Below, piece after piece: positions 1 to 5,208 of a stretch of 13,655 nt of DNA. This DNA comes from Acidobacteriota bacterium (GTDB lineage: Bacteria; Acidobacteriota; Vicinamibacteria; Vicinamibacterales; CAVVIG01), in NCBI GenBank assembly GCA_003222555.1, contig QHWL01000002.1, positions 1,838-15,492 of the forward strand, written 5' to 3'. Positions within the stretch are counted from its first letter, which is position 1; every line of letters starts with the position of its first letter. A model generated the notes under the pieces. It saw only the letters and a list, made by a program, of their open reading frames with translations. It made no database searches and was not told where the DNA came from. The position numbers and the translations under genes were made by a program.

Positions 1-230
1 TGCGCGGCACGGCGATTCCAGTCGCGGGCAGGGTGATGGCGCTCGTTGACGTGTACGACGCCGTTCGCGCCCGGGCGCTGTATCGAAAGTGTCTGTCGCA
101 CGACGACACCGTCGAATTTATCGTGAGCGGTAAGGGCACCCATTTCGACCCGGCCGTTGTCGACGCGTTCCTCAGCGTCGCGGCTCTTTTCAAGAGCGCA
201 TCGGACGAAGCGATCGCCGACCTACCGTAA
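1..230 (+). CDS. HD-GYP domain protein, C-terminal fragment (5' end outside window)
   Basis: The frame is open from the left edge and ends at TAA 228-230; only about the last 75 residues are present. They match the end of the HD-GYP class of cyclic-di-GMP phosphodiesterases. An IPVAGRVMALVDVYDA stretch corresponds to the family's IP-x-x-GR-I-M-ALADVYDAL segment. It is followed by a Tyr-Arg-Lys/Ser-His pair, then GTHFDPAVVDAFL, the hallmark GTHFDP block. The metal-binding HD and GYP motifs themselves would lie to the left of the window, so activity cannot be judged. Many such proteins are two-component receivers fused to HD-GYP (RpfG type), but no receiver is visible here. The C-terminal tail after the FDP block is short. 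The family call is firm; the substrate (c-di-GMP) is known for the family, not shown here. A GTG at 33 could be misread as a start but lies inside the conserved domain. Confidence 0.85.
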   Translation, partial: RGTAIPVAGRVMALVDVYDAVRARALYRKCLSHDDTVEFIVSGKGTHFDPAVVDAFLSVAALFKSASDEAIADLP

Positions 231-263
231 TTAGGTAACTGATTTGGATGCAACGGTTTGAGC

Positions 264-277
264 CCGCGGTCACGCGG
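264..277 (+). terminator. possible weak terminator hairpin after the HD-GYP gene
   Basis: CCGCG (264-268) and CGCGG (273-277) flank a GTCA loop about 35 nt after the stop codon. The outer arms GCCCGC (262-267) and GCGGGC (283-288) could form a competing stem. There is no clean T-run afterwards, only a T/G-rich stretch, so intrinsic termination is doubtful. Confidence 0.25.
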
Positions 278-342
278 AAGGTGCGGGCGCCGGTTCGGTT
301 CTGTTGTGTCAGGGACATCCACAGAGTTCACACACTTTGCGC

Positions 343-371
343 TTGAACCAACCAGGCAGGGGGTGTAAATT
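343..371 (+). promoter_or_regulatory. candidate sigma-70-type promoter for the first PAL-like gene
   Basis: TTGAAC (343-348) and TAAATT (366-371) are separated by exactly 17 nt, each matching 4 of 6 consensus positions. Transcription would start near 378, giving a leader of about 65 nt before the ATG at 442. The stretch 361-430 is visibly more AT-rich than the surrounding DNA. The rest of the 231-441 gap shows no coding frame of interest. Confidence 0.35.
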
Positions 372-441
372 GTGCCGAGTCAAATTACATCGAGAATAAG
401 AGATTTCGTTTTCGGGGATTCTCATTTTTGAGGAGGCTTCA

Positions 442-1512
442 ATGAGGCGATGTTTAGGGTTCTGCCTGCTGGTCGTGCTGCTGTTGTCTGCCCGGCCGCT
501 CTTCGCGCAGGGTTTTCAGATTCCGGAGCGCGCGAAGCCCTTTGCGACGGCGCCCGACATTCCGTATGATTCGGTGGCAAACTTTCTGAAAATGCCCCCG
601 AACATCTACCTCGGCGAAAGCGTGGGTGTCGCGCGGAACTCCAAGAACGAAGTCTTTGTTTTCAACCGGAACGGCGAGTCGTCACGCCTCTTCAAGTTCG
701 ATGCGGCCGGGAACTACGTCCGCGAGATCGGCAAGGGTTTGTACGGCTTCGCGTTCGCGCACACCGTGCGGGTCGACAAGGACGACAACATTTGGGCTGT
801 CGACGAGGGGACCAACATGGTCGTCAAGTTCGACCCCAACGGGAAAGTGATTATGTTGATGGGCCGACGGCCGGAATCGCACGGCCTGTTGCCTTCGCCG
901 GCTCGTGGAACGCCCCCGCCGATGGCCCCGTATCCACCGTATGCGTTCAGCCGTCCCACCGACATCACCTGGGATCCTCAGGGCAACATCTTCGTCTCTG
1001 ATGGATATGGCTTTTCGCGGGTCGCGAAGTACGACAAAAACGGCACGTTCATCAAGTCGGTGGGCACGAGGGGAGACCAGCCCTACCAGTTCAACACCCC
1101 GCACGGCATTACCGCGGACGCGAACGGCAATATCTATGTCGCGGATCGGGGCAACAGGCGCATTCAAGTGTTCAGCTCCGACCTGGTGCTCCGGAACATC
1201 TACGACCATGTTGGCGCGCCCTGGACCGTTTGTATTACACCTGGACCCCACCAGTACCTCTATAGCTCGAACTCGAACCCCGACAACAACGATTCCCGCA
1301 TTGCCGCCGTCAGCGGCGAAGTGTACAAGATGGAGCTGGACGGCACGGTGGTCGGCAAGTTTGGCCAAGCAGGCAAGGGCTTGAAAGACTTCACCACGAT
1401 CCACGAGATTGACTGCCGGATCGACAACGACCTCGTGGTCGGCGAGATCGACGGGTATCGTGTGCAGCACCTCATGCTGCACCCGGCGACCCGAACTCCG
1501 AGCTCGAGGTAG
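442..1512 (+). CDS. secreted NHL-repeat six-bladed propeller, PAL-like (copy 1)
   Basis: A 356-residue protein. ATG 442 is preceded by AGGAGG (431-436) with a 5-nt spacer. Residues 1-22 are a signal peptide (two Arg, hydrophobic core, likely cut near Ala22). The mature part is a chain of NHL blades (for example GNIFVSDGYGFSRVAKYD and GNIYVADRGNRRIQVF). The order and wording of the blades follow the lyase half of peptidylglycine alpha-amidating monooxygenase (recalled from the rat enzyme). His107 (AHTVRVD), His221 (TPHGITAD) and His321 (IHEID) fall at the three zinc histidines, Tyr189 (SDGY) at the catalytic Tyr, and Arg76 at the catalytic Arg. The position of the Asp after the third His is Glu322. 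The disulphide cysteines of the animal enzyme are absent. A Pro-rich insert (about 144-168) lies between blades. The protein is exported, probably periplasmic. The lyase would split alpha-hydroxyglycine peptides into amide and glyoxylate, but the substrate here is inference. It could instead be a non-catalytic NHL binding protein. Confidence 0.85.
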   Translation: MRRCLGFCLLVVLLLSARPLFAQGFQIPERAKPFATAPDIPYDSVANFLKMPPNIYLGESVGVARNSKNEVFVFNRNGESSRLFKFDAAGNYVREIGKGLYGFAFAHTVRVDKDDNIWAVDEGTNMVVKFDPNGKVIMLMGRRPESHGLLPSPARGTPPPMAPYPPYAFSRPTDITWDPQGNIFVSDGYGFSRVAKYDKNGTFIKSVGTRGDQPYQFNTPHGITADANGNIYVADRGNRRIQVFSSDLVLRNIYDHVGAPWTVCITPGPHQYLYSSNSNPDNNDSRIAAVSGEVYKMELDGTVVGKFGQAGKGLKDFTTIHEIDCRIDNDLVVGEIDGYRVQHLMLHPATRTPSSR

Positions 1513-1566
1513 GCTCGGCCTGAGGCGAGAGATCTGGCGAGTTTTAAACTTATTTCGGAGGCTTCA

Positions 1567-2703
1567 ATGAAGCGTTGTTTACAGGTATTCCTGATAGCGG
1601 CGGCGGCGGTGGTTTTCACTATCCCGCTTTGGGCCCAGTTGACGGTTGCTGACATACCCTTCGATTCCCAGCCGAACCTCCTTTCGATGCCCGACGACAT
1701 CTATCTGGGCGAAGCGGTCGGCGTGGCGACCAATTCGAAGGGACATATCTTCGTCTACACCCGAACCGGCCACATCTCCGTGACCGAGGGCACCAGCCGG
1801 GCGTTCGAGCACAATGCCGCGCGTCTGTTCGAGTTCGATCAAACCGGAAAGTACGTCAAGGAGATCGGGCAGGGCATGTATCCGTTCCTGTTTGCGCATG
1901 CCGTCCGGGTCGACAAGGACGACAACATCTGGATCGTCGATGAAGGATCGATGATGGTCGTCAAGTTCGACGCCAACGGGAAACACCTGATGAATCTGGG
2001 CAGAAAGCCGGAAGCTATCAACATTCCGGCGCCCGCTGCCGCTCCGGCCCCACCCGCCGCTCCGGCGCCCGCAGCGCCTGGCGGTGGCGAGGGCCGCGGA
2101 GCCGCCGCAGCCGCGCCCCCCCCGCCGCAGGGCGTGGGCGTCCCAGGCGACAACTTCAATCGGCCGACCGATGTGGCATGGGACCCTGCCGGGAACATCT
2201 TCGTCTCCGACGGCTATGGCAACTCGAGGGTCGCGAAGTTCGACAAGATGGGCAAGTTCATCAAGTCGTGGGGCCAGCGTGGAACGGCGACGGGCCAGTT
2301 CAACACCGTCCATTCCCTTCAGGTAGATGCCCAGGGCATGGTGTATGTGGCCGATCGGGCGAACAATCGAATTCAGGTCTTCGACAACGATGGAAACTTC
2401 AAGGCCCAGTACCGCAACGTCGGCTCTCCCTGGACGCTGTGCATTACTCCGGGACCCCATCAGTACCTGTACAGTTCAAACTCGAACTATCCGAACGACT
2501 TCGAGAACGGCGAAATCTACAAGATGGAGCTGGACGGGAAGATTCTCGGCAAGTTCGGGAAGGCGGGCAAGGCACTGAAGGAGCACGGCTCGCTCCATGC
2601 GATGGACTGCCGGACGCCGAACACGCTTTATACGGGCGATCTCACGAATTGGCGAGTTCAGAAGCTCACCCTGCATCCGACTGCGGCACAGGGTACGAAC
2701 TAA
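1567..2703 (+). CDS. secreted NHL-repeat six-bladed propeller, PAL-like (copy 2)
   Basis: A 378-residue paralogue of the preceding gene, 54 nt downstream on the same strand and probably co-transcribed. GGAGG (1557-1561) sits 5 nt before ATG 1567. Residues 1-23 form a signal peptide. It has the same blade order as copy 1, with the putative zinc ligands His111, His249 and His344, Tyr217 in SDGYGNSR, and Arg66. Relative to copy 1 it has an extra loop around residues 68-84, where the catalytic Arg region opens. It also has a much longer Ala/Pro/Gly linker (about 154-193) between two blades, encoded by very GC-rich DNA that includes a run of eight C (2116-2123). The residue after the third zinc His is Ala345, where the animal lyase has Asp; an Asp three residues on (347) is kept in both copies. 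The shared block APWT/SPWT-x-CITPGPHQYLYSSNSN is unusually well conserved. Specialisation of the two copies is inferred; the true substrate is unknown. Confidence 0.85.
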   Translation: MKRCLQVFLIAAAAVVFTIPLWAQLTVADIPFDSQPNLLSMPDDIYLGEAVGVATNSKGHIFVYTRTGHISVTEGTSRAFEHNAARLFEFDQTGKYVKEIGQGMYPFLFAHAVRVDKDDNIWIVDEGSMMVVKFDANGKHLMNLGRKPEAINIPAPAAAPAPPAAPAPAAPGGGEGRGAAAAAPPPPQGVGVPGDNFNRPTDVAWDPAGNIFVSDGYGNSRVAKFDKMGKFIKSWGQRGTATGQFNTVHSLQVDAQGMVYVADRANNRIQVFDNDGNFKAQYRNVGSPWTLCITPGPHQYLYSSNSNYPNDFENGEIYKMELDGKILGKFGKAGKALKEHGSLHAMDCRTPNTLYTGDLTNWRVQKLTLHPTAAQGTN

Positions 2704-2704
2704 C

Positions 2705-2721
2705 GTGGGGCTCCGCCCCAC
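2705..2721. terminator. GC hairpin directly after the PAL-like pair
   Basis: GTGGGGC and GCCCCAC form a perfect 7-bp stem with a TCC loop, starting 2 nt after the TAA. No T-run follows, so it may work as an mRNA 3' end, a Rho-assisted stop or simply the first arm of a repeat element. It is directly followed by more palindromes. Confidence 0.4.
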
Positions 2722-2772
2722 ACCCCGGCTCGGTCGCTCGCGGGGGCCCTTCGCCCGCGCCGCTCCTTCGCG

Positions 2773-2789
2773 GGCGCGCTGTGCGCGCC
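2773..2789. repeat. GC-only inverted repeat
   Basis: GGCGCGC (2773-2779) and GCGCGCC (2783-2789) form a perfect 7-bp stem around the 3-nt loop TGT. The size and design match the 2705-2721 hairpin (7-bp stem, 3-nt loop), which suggests both belong to one composite repeat. Confidence 0.55.
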
Positions 2790-2790
2790 G

Positions 2791-2839
2791 CCGTTATGCG
2801 GCAACGAGAACAGAATTCTCGTAAAGCGCCGTATAACGG
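2791..2839. repeat. two-tier imperfect palindrome (49 bp)
   Basis: The outer arms CCGTTATGCGGC (2791-2802) and GCCGTATAACGG (2828-2839) pair over 12 positions, with one G-T wobble. Inside them CGAGAA (2805-2810) pairs with TTCTCG (2816-2821) around a CAGAA loop. The two stems are separated by an asymmetric internal loop of 2 versus 6 nt. A transcript of either strand could fold, although the wobble is G-U on one strand and an A-C mismatch on the other. Confidence 0.6.
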
Positions 2840-2873
2840 TCTAGACGTTCCGGCTTCGCCAGCGGCTTCCACG

Positions 2874-2911
2874 GCTGCAATGGTCCCTCATTCAGGGCGG
2901 GCCATTGCAGC
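2874..2911. repeat. perfect 10-bp inverted repeat with inner stem
   Basis: GCTGCAATGG (2874-2883) and CCATTGCAGC (2902-2911) are exact reverse complements. Inside, CCCT (2885-2888) and AGGG (2894-2897) form a second short stem with a 5-nt loop. A smaller CCGA-CTG-TCGG hairpin (2914-2924) follows at once. No T-run and no coding context are seen. Confidence 0.6.
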
Positions 2912-3085
2912 TTCCGACTGTCGGTAGTCCCACGGCCTCAGAAACCGGCCCCGCGTCCTCCAAAGCCTCAGTTCGCCACGTTTCTGTTAGCATTCACCCG
3001 CGCATGCCACGTCGAAGGCCCGACGCTCGGTCGCGGCGTCCGCTTCCGTCGGCCGGCCGGCGGTCACCTCTGACGGTTGTTTTCT

Positions 3086-3679
3086 GTGCCCGAATGGCTC
3101 GTTGACCTCTTCGCCCGGTACGGCTATCTGGTGGTCTTTGCTGGCGTGTTTCTCGAGAACGCCGGGCTGCCTGTGCCTGGTGAGACGGCGCTGCTCGCCG
3201 GCGCCGCCCTCGCGAAATTCGGGCGCTTGTCGCTGTTTTGGGTGATCGTCACGGCGTTTGGCGCGGCGGTTCTTGGCGACAACCTGGGATTCCTGATCGG
3301 GCGCAAGGTCGGACGCGGGCTGGCCGAGCGGCACGGCTGGAAGATCGGGCTCACCCGCGCGCGCCTCGCCCAGTTCGATCGGTTCTTCGACCGCCATGGT
3401 GCGAAGACGGTGTTCATTGCACGCTTTGTGACCGGCCTGCGGGTGTTTTGCGCTTTCTTGGCGGGCAGCAGCGAGCTCGAGTGGCGGAAGTTTCTGTTTT
3501 ACAACGCGATGGGCGCGATCGTCTGGTCGATCACGATCGGCGCCGCCGGCTATTTGCTTGCGTACAGTTGGGAAACCCTGGAGAAATGGATTGGCCGAAC
3601 CGGACTCATTGCGCTCGCCGCGATCGGTCTGGTCGCCGTGTTGGCCGTCGTCCGCCGACGGTCATCTAAGGAGCCATGA
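3086..3679 (+). CDS. DedA-family integral membrane protein
   Basis: About 197 residues from GTG 3086. A TTG at 3077 would add three residues, and neither start has a clear Shine-Dalgarno, so the start is uncertain. The sequence is classic DedA/SNARE-associated family: VFLENAGLPVPGETALLAGA (about residues 21-40), LGDNLGFLIGRKVGR (63-77), then FDRHGAKTVFIARFVTGLRVF (101-121) and a last hydrophobic segment (172-190) ending in a basic tail. Arg113 and Arg119 have the six-residue spacing of the conserved arginines in E. coli DedA proteins, and Glu24 plus the Glu of PGE match the acidic positions (from memory). The family is linked to inner-membrane lipid (undecaprenyl phosphate, phosphatidylethanolamine) flipping and membrane-potential upkeep; which lipid is moved here is unknown. 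The stop overlaps the next gene's ATG (ATGA), so the two are likely coupled. Confidence 0.88.
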   Translation: MPEWLVDLFARYGYLVVFAGVFLENAGLPVPGETALLAGAALAKFGRLSLFWVIVTAFGAAVLGDNLGFLIGRKVGRGLAERHGWKIGLTRARLAQFDRFFDRHGAKTVFIARFVTGLRVFCAFLAGSSELEWRKFLFYNAMGAIVWSITIGAAGYLLAYSWETLEKWIGRTGLIALAAIGLVAVLAVVRRRSSKEP

Positions 3680-4587
3680 TTGCACTCGCCAACGGCCTGT
3701 CGTATCTCGATCTGCGGTTCCAGGCGGTGCCACGGGTCATCGCAACCGCCGTCCTACACGGCTCCGGGGGCGTCGCGCTCGTCGATCCCGGGCCATCGAG
3801 CACGCTGCCGACGCTCCGCGCCACGCTGGGCGAGGCTGGCCTGGCCATGTCCGACGTGACGGCGCTGCTGCTCACTCACATTCATTTGGACCACGCAGGC
3901 GCCACTGGCACGTTGGTTCGCGAGAACCCGCGGGTGCGAGTGTTGGTCCACGAAAAGGGGGCGCCGCACCTGGTCAATCCCGACAAGCTGCTGGCCAGCG
4001 CGGCCCGTCTCTACGGTGATGCGATGGATCGCCTTTGGGGCGAGGTGGCCCCGGTCCCCGCCGACGCCATCTTTCGCCTGAGGGGAGAAGAGCGAGTGAG
4101 CGCCGGCGGCCGCGATCTCGACGTCGCGTACACTCCAGGACACGCGTCGCATCACGTCAGCTACTTCGTTCGCGATGCAGGCGTCGCGCTGGTCGGCGAC
4201 ACAGCCGGCATTCGCGTGGTGCCGGATGGATACGTCCTGCCGCCGACCCCGCCGCCCGACATCGATCTCGAAGCCTGGGGAGAAAGCCTCACGCGGATCG
4301 CGCGCTGGGGCCCCGACACATTGTTTCTCACACACTTCGGGCCGTCAGCGCCGGTCGCGCCGCATCTTAGCGCGCTTGCCGATCATCTCGAGCACGCCGG
4401 ACGGCTCGTCAAGGAATCGTTGACGCAGGAGGGGAGTGACGAGGCGCGCGAGGAATGGTTTGCCGATCAGATTCGCGGCGAGCTGCGCCGGCGGATGAAC
4501 GAGGCCGACGCGCGGGCCTGCGAAGTTGCCGGACGGTTCGATTTGAGCTGGCGCGGGTTGGCGAGATATTGGAGAAAGAAATTGTAA
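3676..4587 (+). CDS. MBL-fold metallo-hydrolase
   Basis: A 303-residue metallo-beta-lactamase-fold hydrolase with a complete metal site. It has THIHLDHAG (His68, His70, Asp72, His73), His156 in TPGHASHH, Asp175 in VGDTAG, and His220 in LTHFGP. The first beta strand pair ends in VDPGPS. A C-terminal alpha-helical, charged tail (about 230-303) extends beyond the core. No signal peptide is seen, so the enzyme is probably cytosolic. This subgroup resembles YflN-like and glyoxalase II-like hydrolases, and the reaction cannot be assigned from sequence. AAGGAG (3668-3673) stands only 2 nt before ATG 3676, an unusually tight spacing, so translation may rely on coupling to the DedA gene it overlaps by 4 nt. 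The stop lies 6 nt from the stop of the convergent PilZ gene. Confidence 0.9.
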   Translation: MIALANGLSYLDLRFQAVPRVIATAVLHGSGGVALVDPGPSSTLPTLRATLGEAGLAMSDVTALLLTHIHLDHAGATGTLVRENPRVRVLVHEKGAPHLVNPDKLLASAARLYGDAMDRLWGEVAPVPADAIFRLRGEERVSAGGRDLDVAYTPGHASHHVSYFVRDAGVALVGDTAGIRVVPDGYVLPPTPPPDIDLEAWGESLTRIARWGPDTLFLTHFGPSAPVAPHLSALADHLEHAGRLVKESLTQEGSDEAREEWFADQIRGELRRRMNEADARACEVAGRFDLSWRGLARYWRKKL

Positions 4588-4593
4588 ATTCCG

Positions 4594-5007
4594 TCAGGCC
4601 GTCGCGCGGACCTCGGCGGCTTCGACCATGCGGTGCCGCGGATCCACCATCAGCCGCAGCGCCAGCCCTTGCGGCGTGCCCGATCTGCTTGCGGGCGAGA
4701 CCCGATAGACCGCCGAAAGAATCCGGCCTTCACGAAGCGCCTCGGGCAGCAGATCCGACTCTCTAACCTCGCGTTCGAGTTGGAATTGGACGAGCCGGAA
4801 CAGCGGAATCGACACCGCCGACTGGCACTCCACGTAGGCCCCGTGTTCGCTCACATTCAGCATCACGACGCTCGCAAAGCGCGTGGCGCCGCGCTGGTCC
4901 TTCCACGTGAGCCTGGCCGGCAGCGCCAGAGCCCGCCGCTCCGCCGCGCGCTTGTTCTCGCCGTTTCCAAGACGTTTCGGCGGGCCGTCGGTCGAAACAT
5001 GCTTCAT
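4594..5007 (-). CDS. PilZ-domain protein
   Basis: 137 residues from the ATG at 5007, chosen because GAGGGG lies 4 nt upstream on the minus strand. A TTG at 5157 would add 50 residues of low-complexity character with no ribosome site. The PilZ c-di-GMP signature is present: R20-A-A-E-R24 (RxxxR), then N51-V-S-E-H-G56 ((D/N)xSxxG) about 30 residues later. A beta-barrel-like run to VSPASRSGTPQGLALRLM follows. It is a single-domain protein, so probably a c-di-GMP-responsive adaptor acting on a partner. Its gene follows the sigma-54 activator gene on the same strand with a 201-nt gap full of repeated TGCA motifs, so it likely has its own regulated promoter. Ligand binding is expected from the intact motif but untested. 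The 3' end faces the MBL-fold gene. Confidence 0.82.
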   Translation of the reverse strand: MKHVSTDGPPKRLGNGENKRAAERRALALPARLTWKDQRGATRFASVVMLNVSEHGAYVECQSAVSIPLFRLVQFQLEREVRESDLLPEALREGRILSAVYRVSPASRSGTPQGLALRLMVDPRHRMVEAAEVRATA

Positions 5008-5030
5008 GGAGCCCCTCAAGTTCTTGTCGC

Positions 5031-5195
5031 GTGCAACCTGAGACATATCAAGGTTCACGCCGAGTGCAAGCATGTGAAGGCTTGGAGCGCTGTCAGGAAT
5101 CAACCTCAATTGAATCAAGGACTTAGGGAATTGCACTTGAAGGCGCTCTTCGTGCAAACCGGATACTATATATACACTGTGGATGCAAAGTGCAT
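5031..5195 (-). promoter_or_regulatory. cluster of GTGCAA-type motifs upstream of the PilZ gene
   Basis: GTGCAA occurs at 5031-5036, 5064-5069 and 5152-5157, its complement TTGCAC at 5131-5136, and the near variants ATGCAA (5183-5188) and GTGCAT (5190-5195) complete the set. Six TGCA cores in 165 bases is about ten times chance. Spacings of 33, 21 and 31 nt are near whole helical turns. The minus-strand TATA-rich stretch (5166-5177) may carry the promoter. Binding-site function is inferred. Confidence 0.4.
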
Positions 5196-5202
5196 AGACA
5201 GT
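5176..5202. promoter_or_regulatory. 27-bp operator-like dyad
   Basis: The arms ACTG (5176-5179) and ATGCA (5183-5187) are mirrored by TGCAT (5191-5195) and CAGT (5199-5202). The 3-nt centre is AAG, and 3-nt spacers lie on each side, so 18 of 27 bases are symmetric. A wider GGATACT/AGTATCC pair (5161-5167, 5200-5206) overlaps it. It lies 7 nt after the regulator gene's stop and upstream of the PilZ gene. It could be a protein-binding site or an imperfect transcript hairpin. Confidence 0.45.
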
Positions 5203-5208
5203 ATCCAG

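Larger units (their letters stand above)
2704..3085. other. 382-base gap rich in inverted repeats, no gene recognised
   Basis: The gap lies between the second PAL-like gene and the DedA gene. The first 220 bases hold at least four good inverted repeats, listed separately. The rest (2925-3085) has no convincing frame. An extended -10-like TGTTAGCAT (2985-2993), about 90 nt before the DedA start, is the only promoter-like sequence, and it lacks a good -35 partner. Open frames crossing this gap have no recognisable protein character. Confidence 0.6.

Noticed and set aside
2178..2927. Open frame running from the second propeller gene into the palindromic gap
   Set aside because: Overlaps a strong gene in a different frame, has an Arg/Gly/Ser-rich shadow composition and crosses several hairpins.
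2701..2992. Integron attC-like edges (TAACG at the propeller stop, CGTTATGC near 2792, ATAACGG at 2833, GTTAGC near 2987)
   Set aside because: None of the edges fits the RYYYAAC/GTTRRRY consensus. The strongest pair runs in the wrong order for attC, and no integrase or cassette array is visible.
5008..5157. N-terminal extension of the PilZ protein from a TTG at 5157
   Set aside because: There is no Shine-Dalgarno and no domain similarity; it contains the repeated GTGCAA motifs. ATG 5007 has GAGGGG at proper spacing.
5176..5206. Sigma-54 promoter (TTGCAT -12-like element) before the PilZ gene
   Set aside because: The base pair at the -24 position is TC, not GG, at the required 10-nt spacing.
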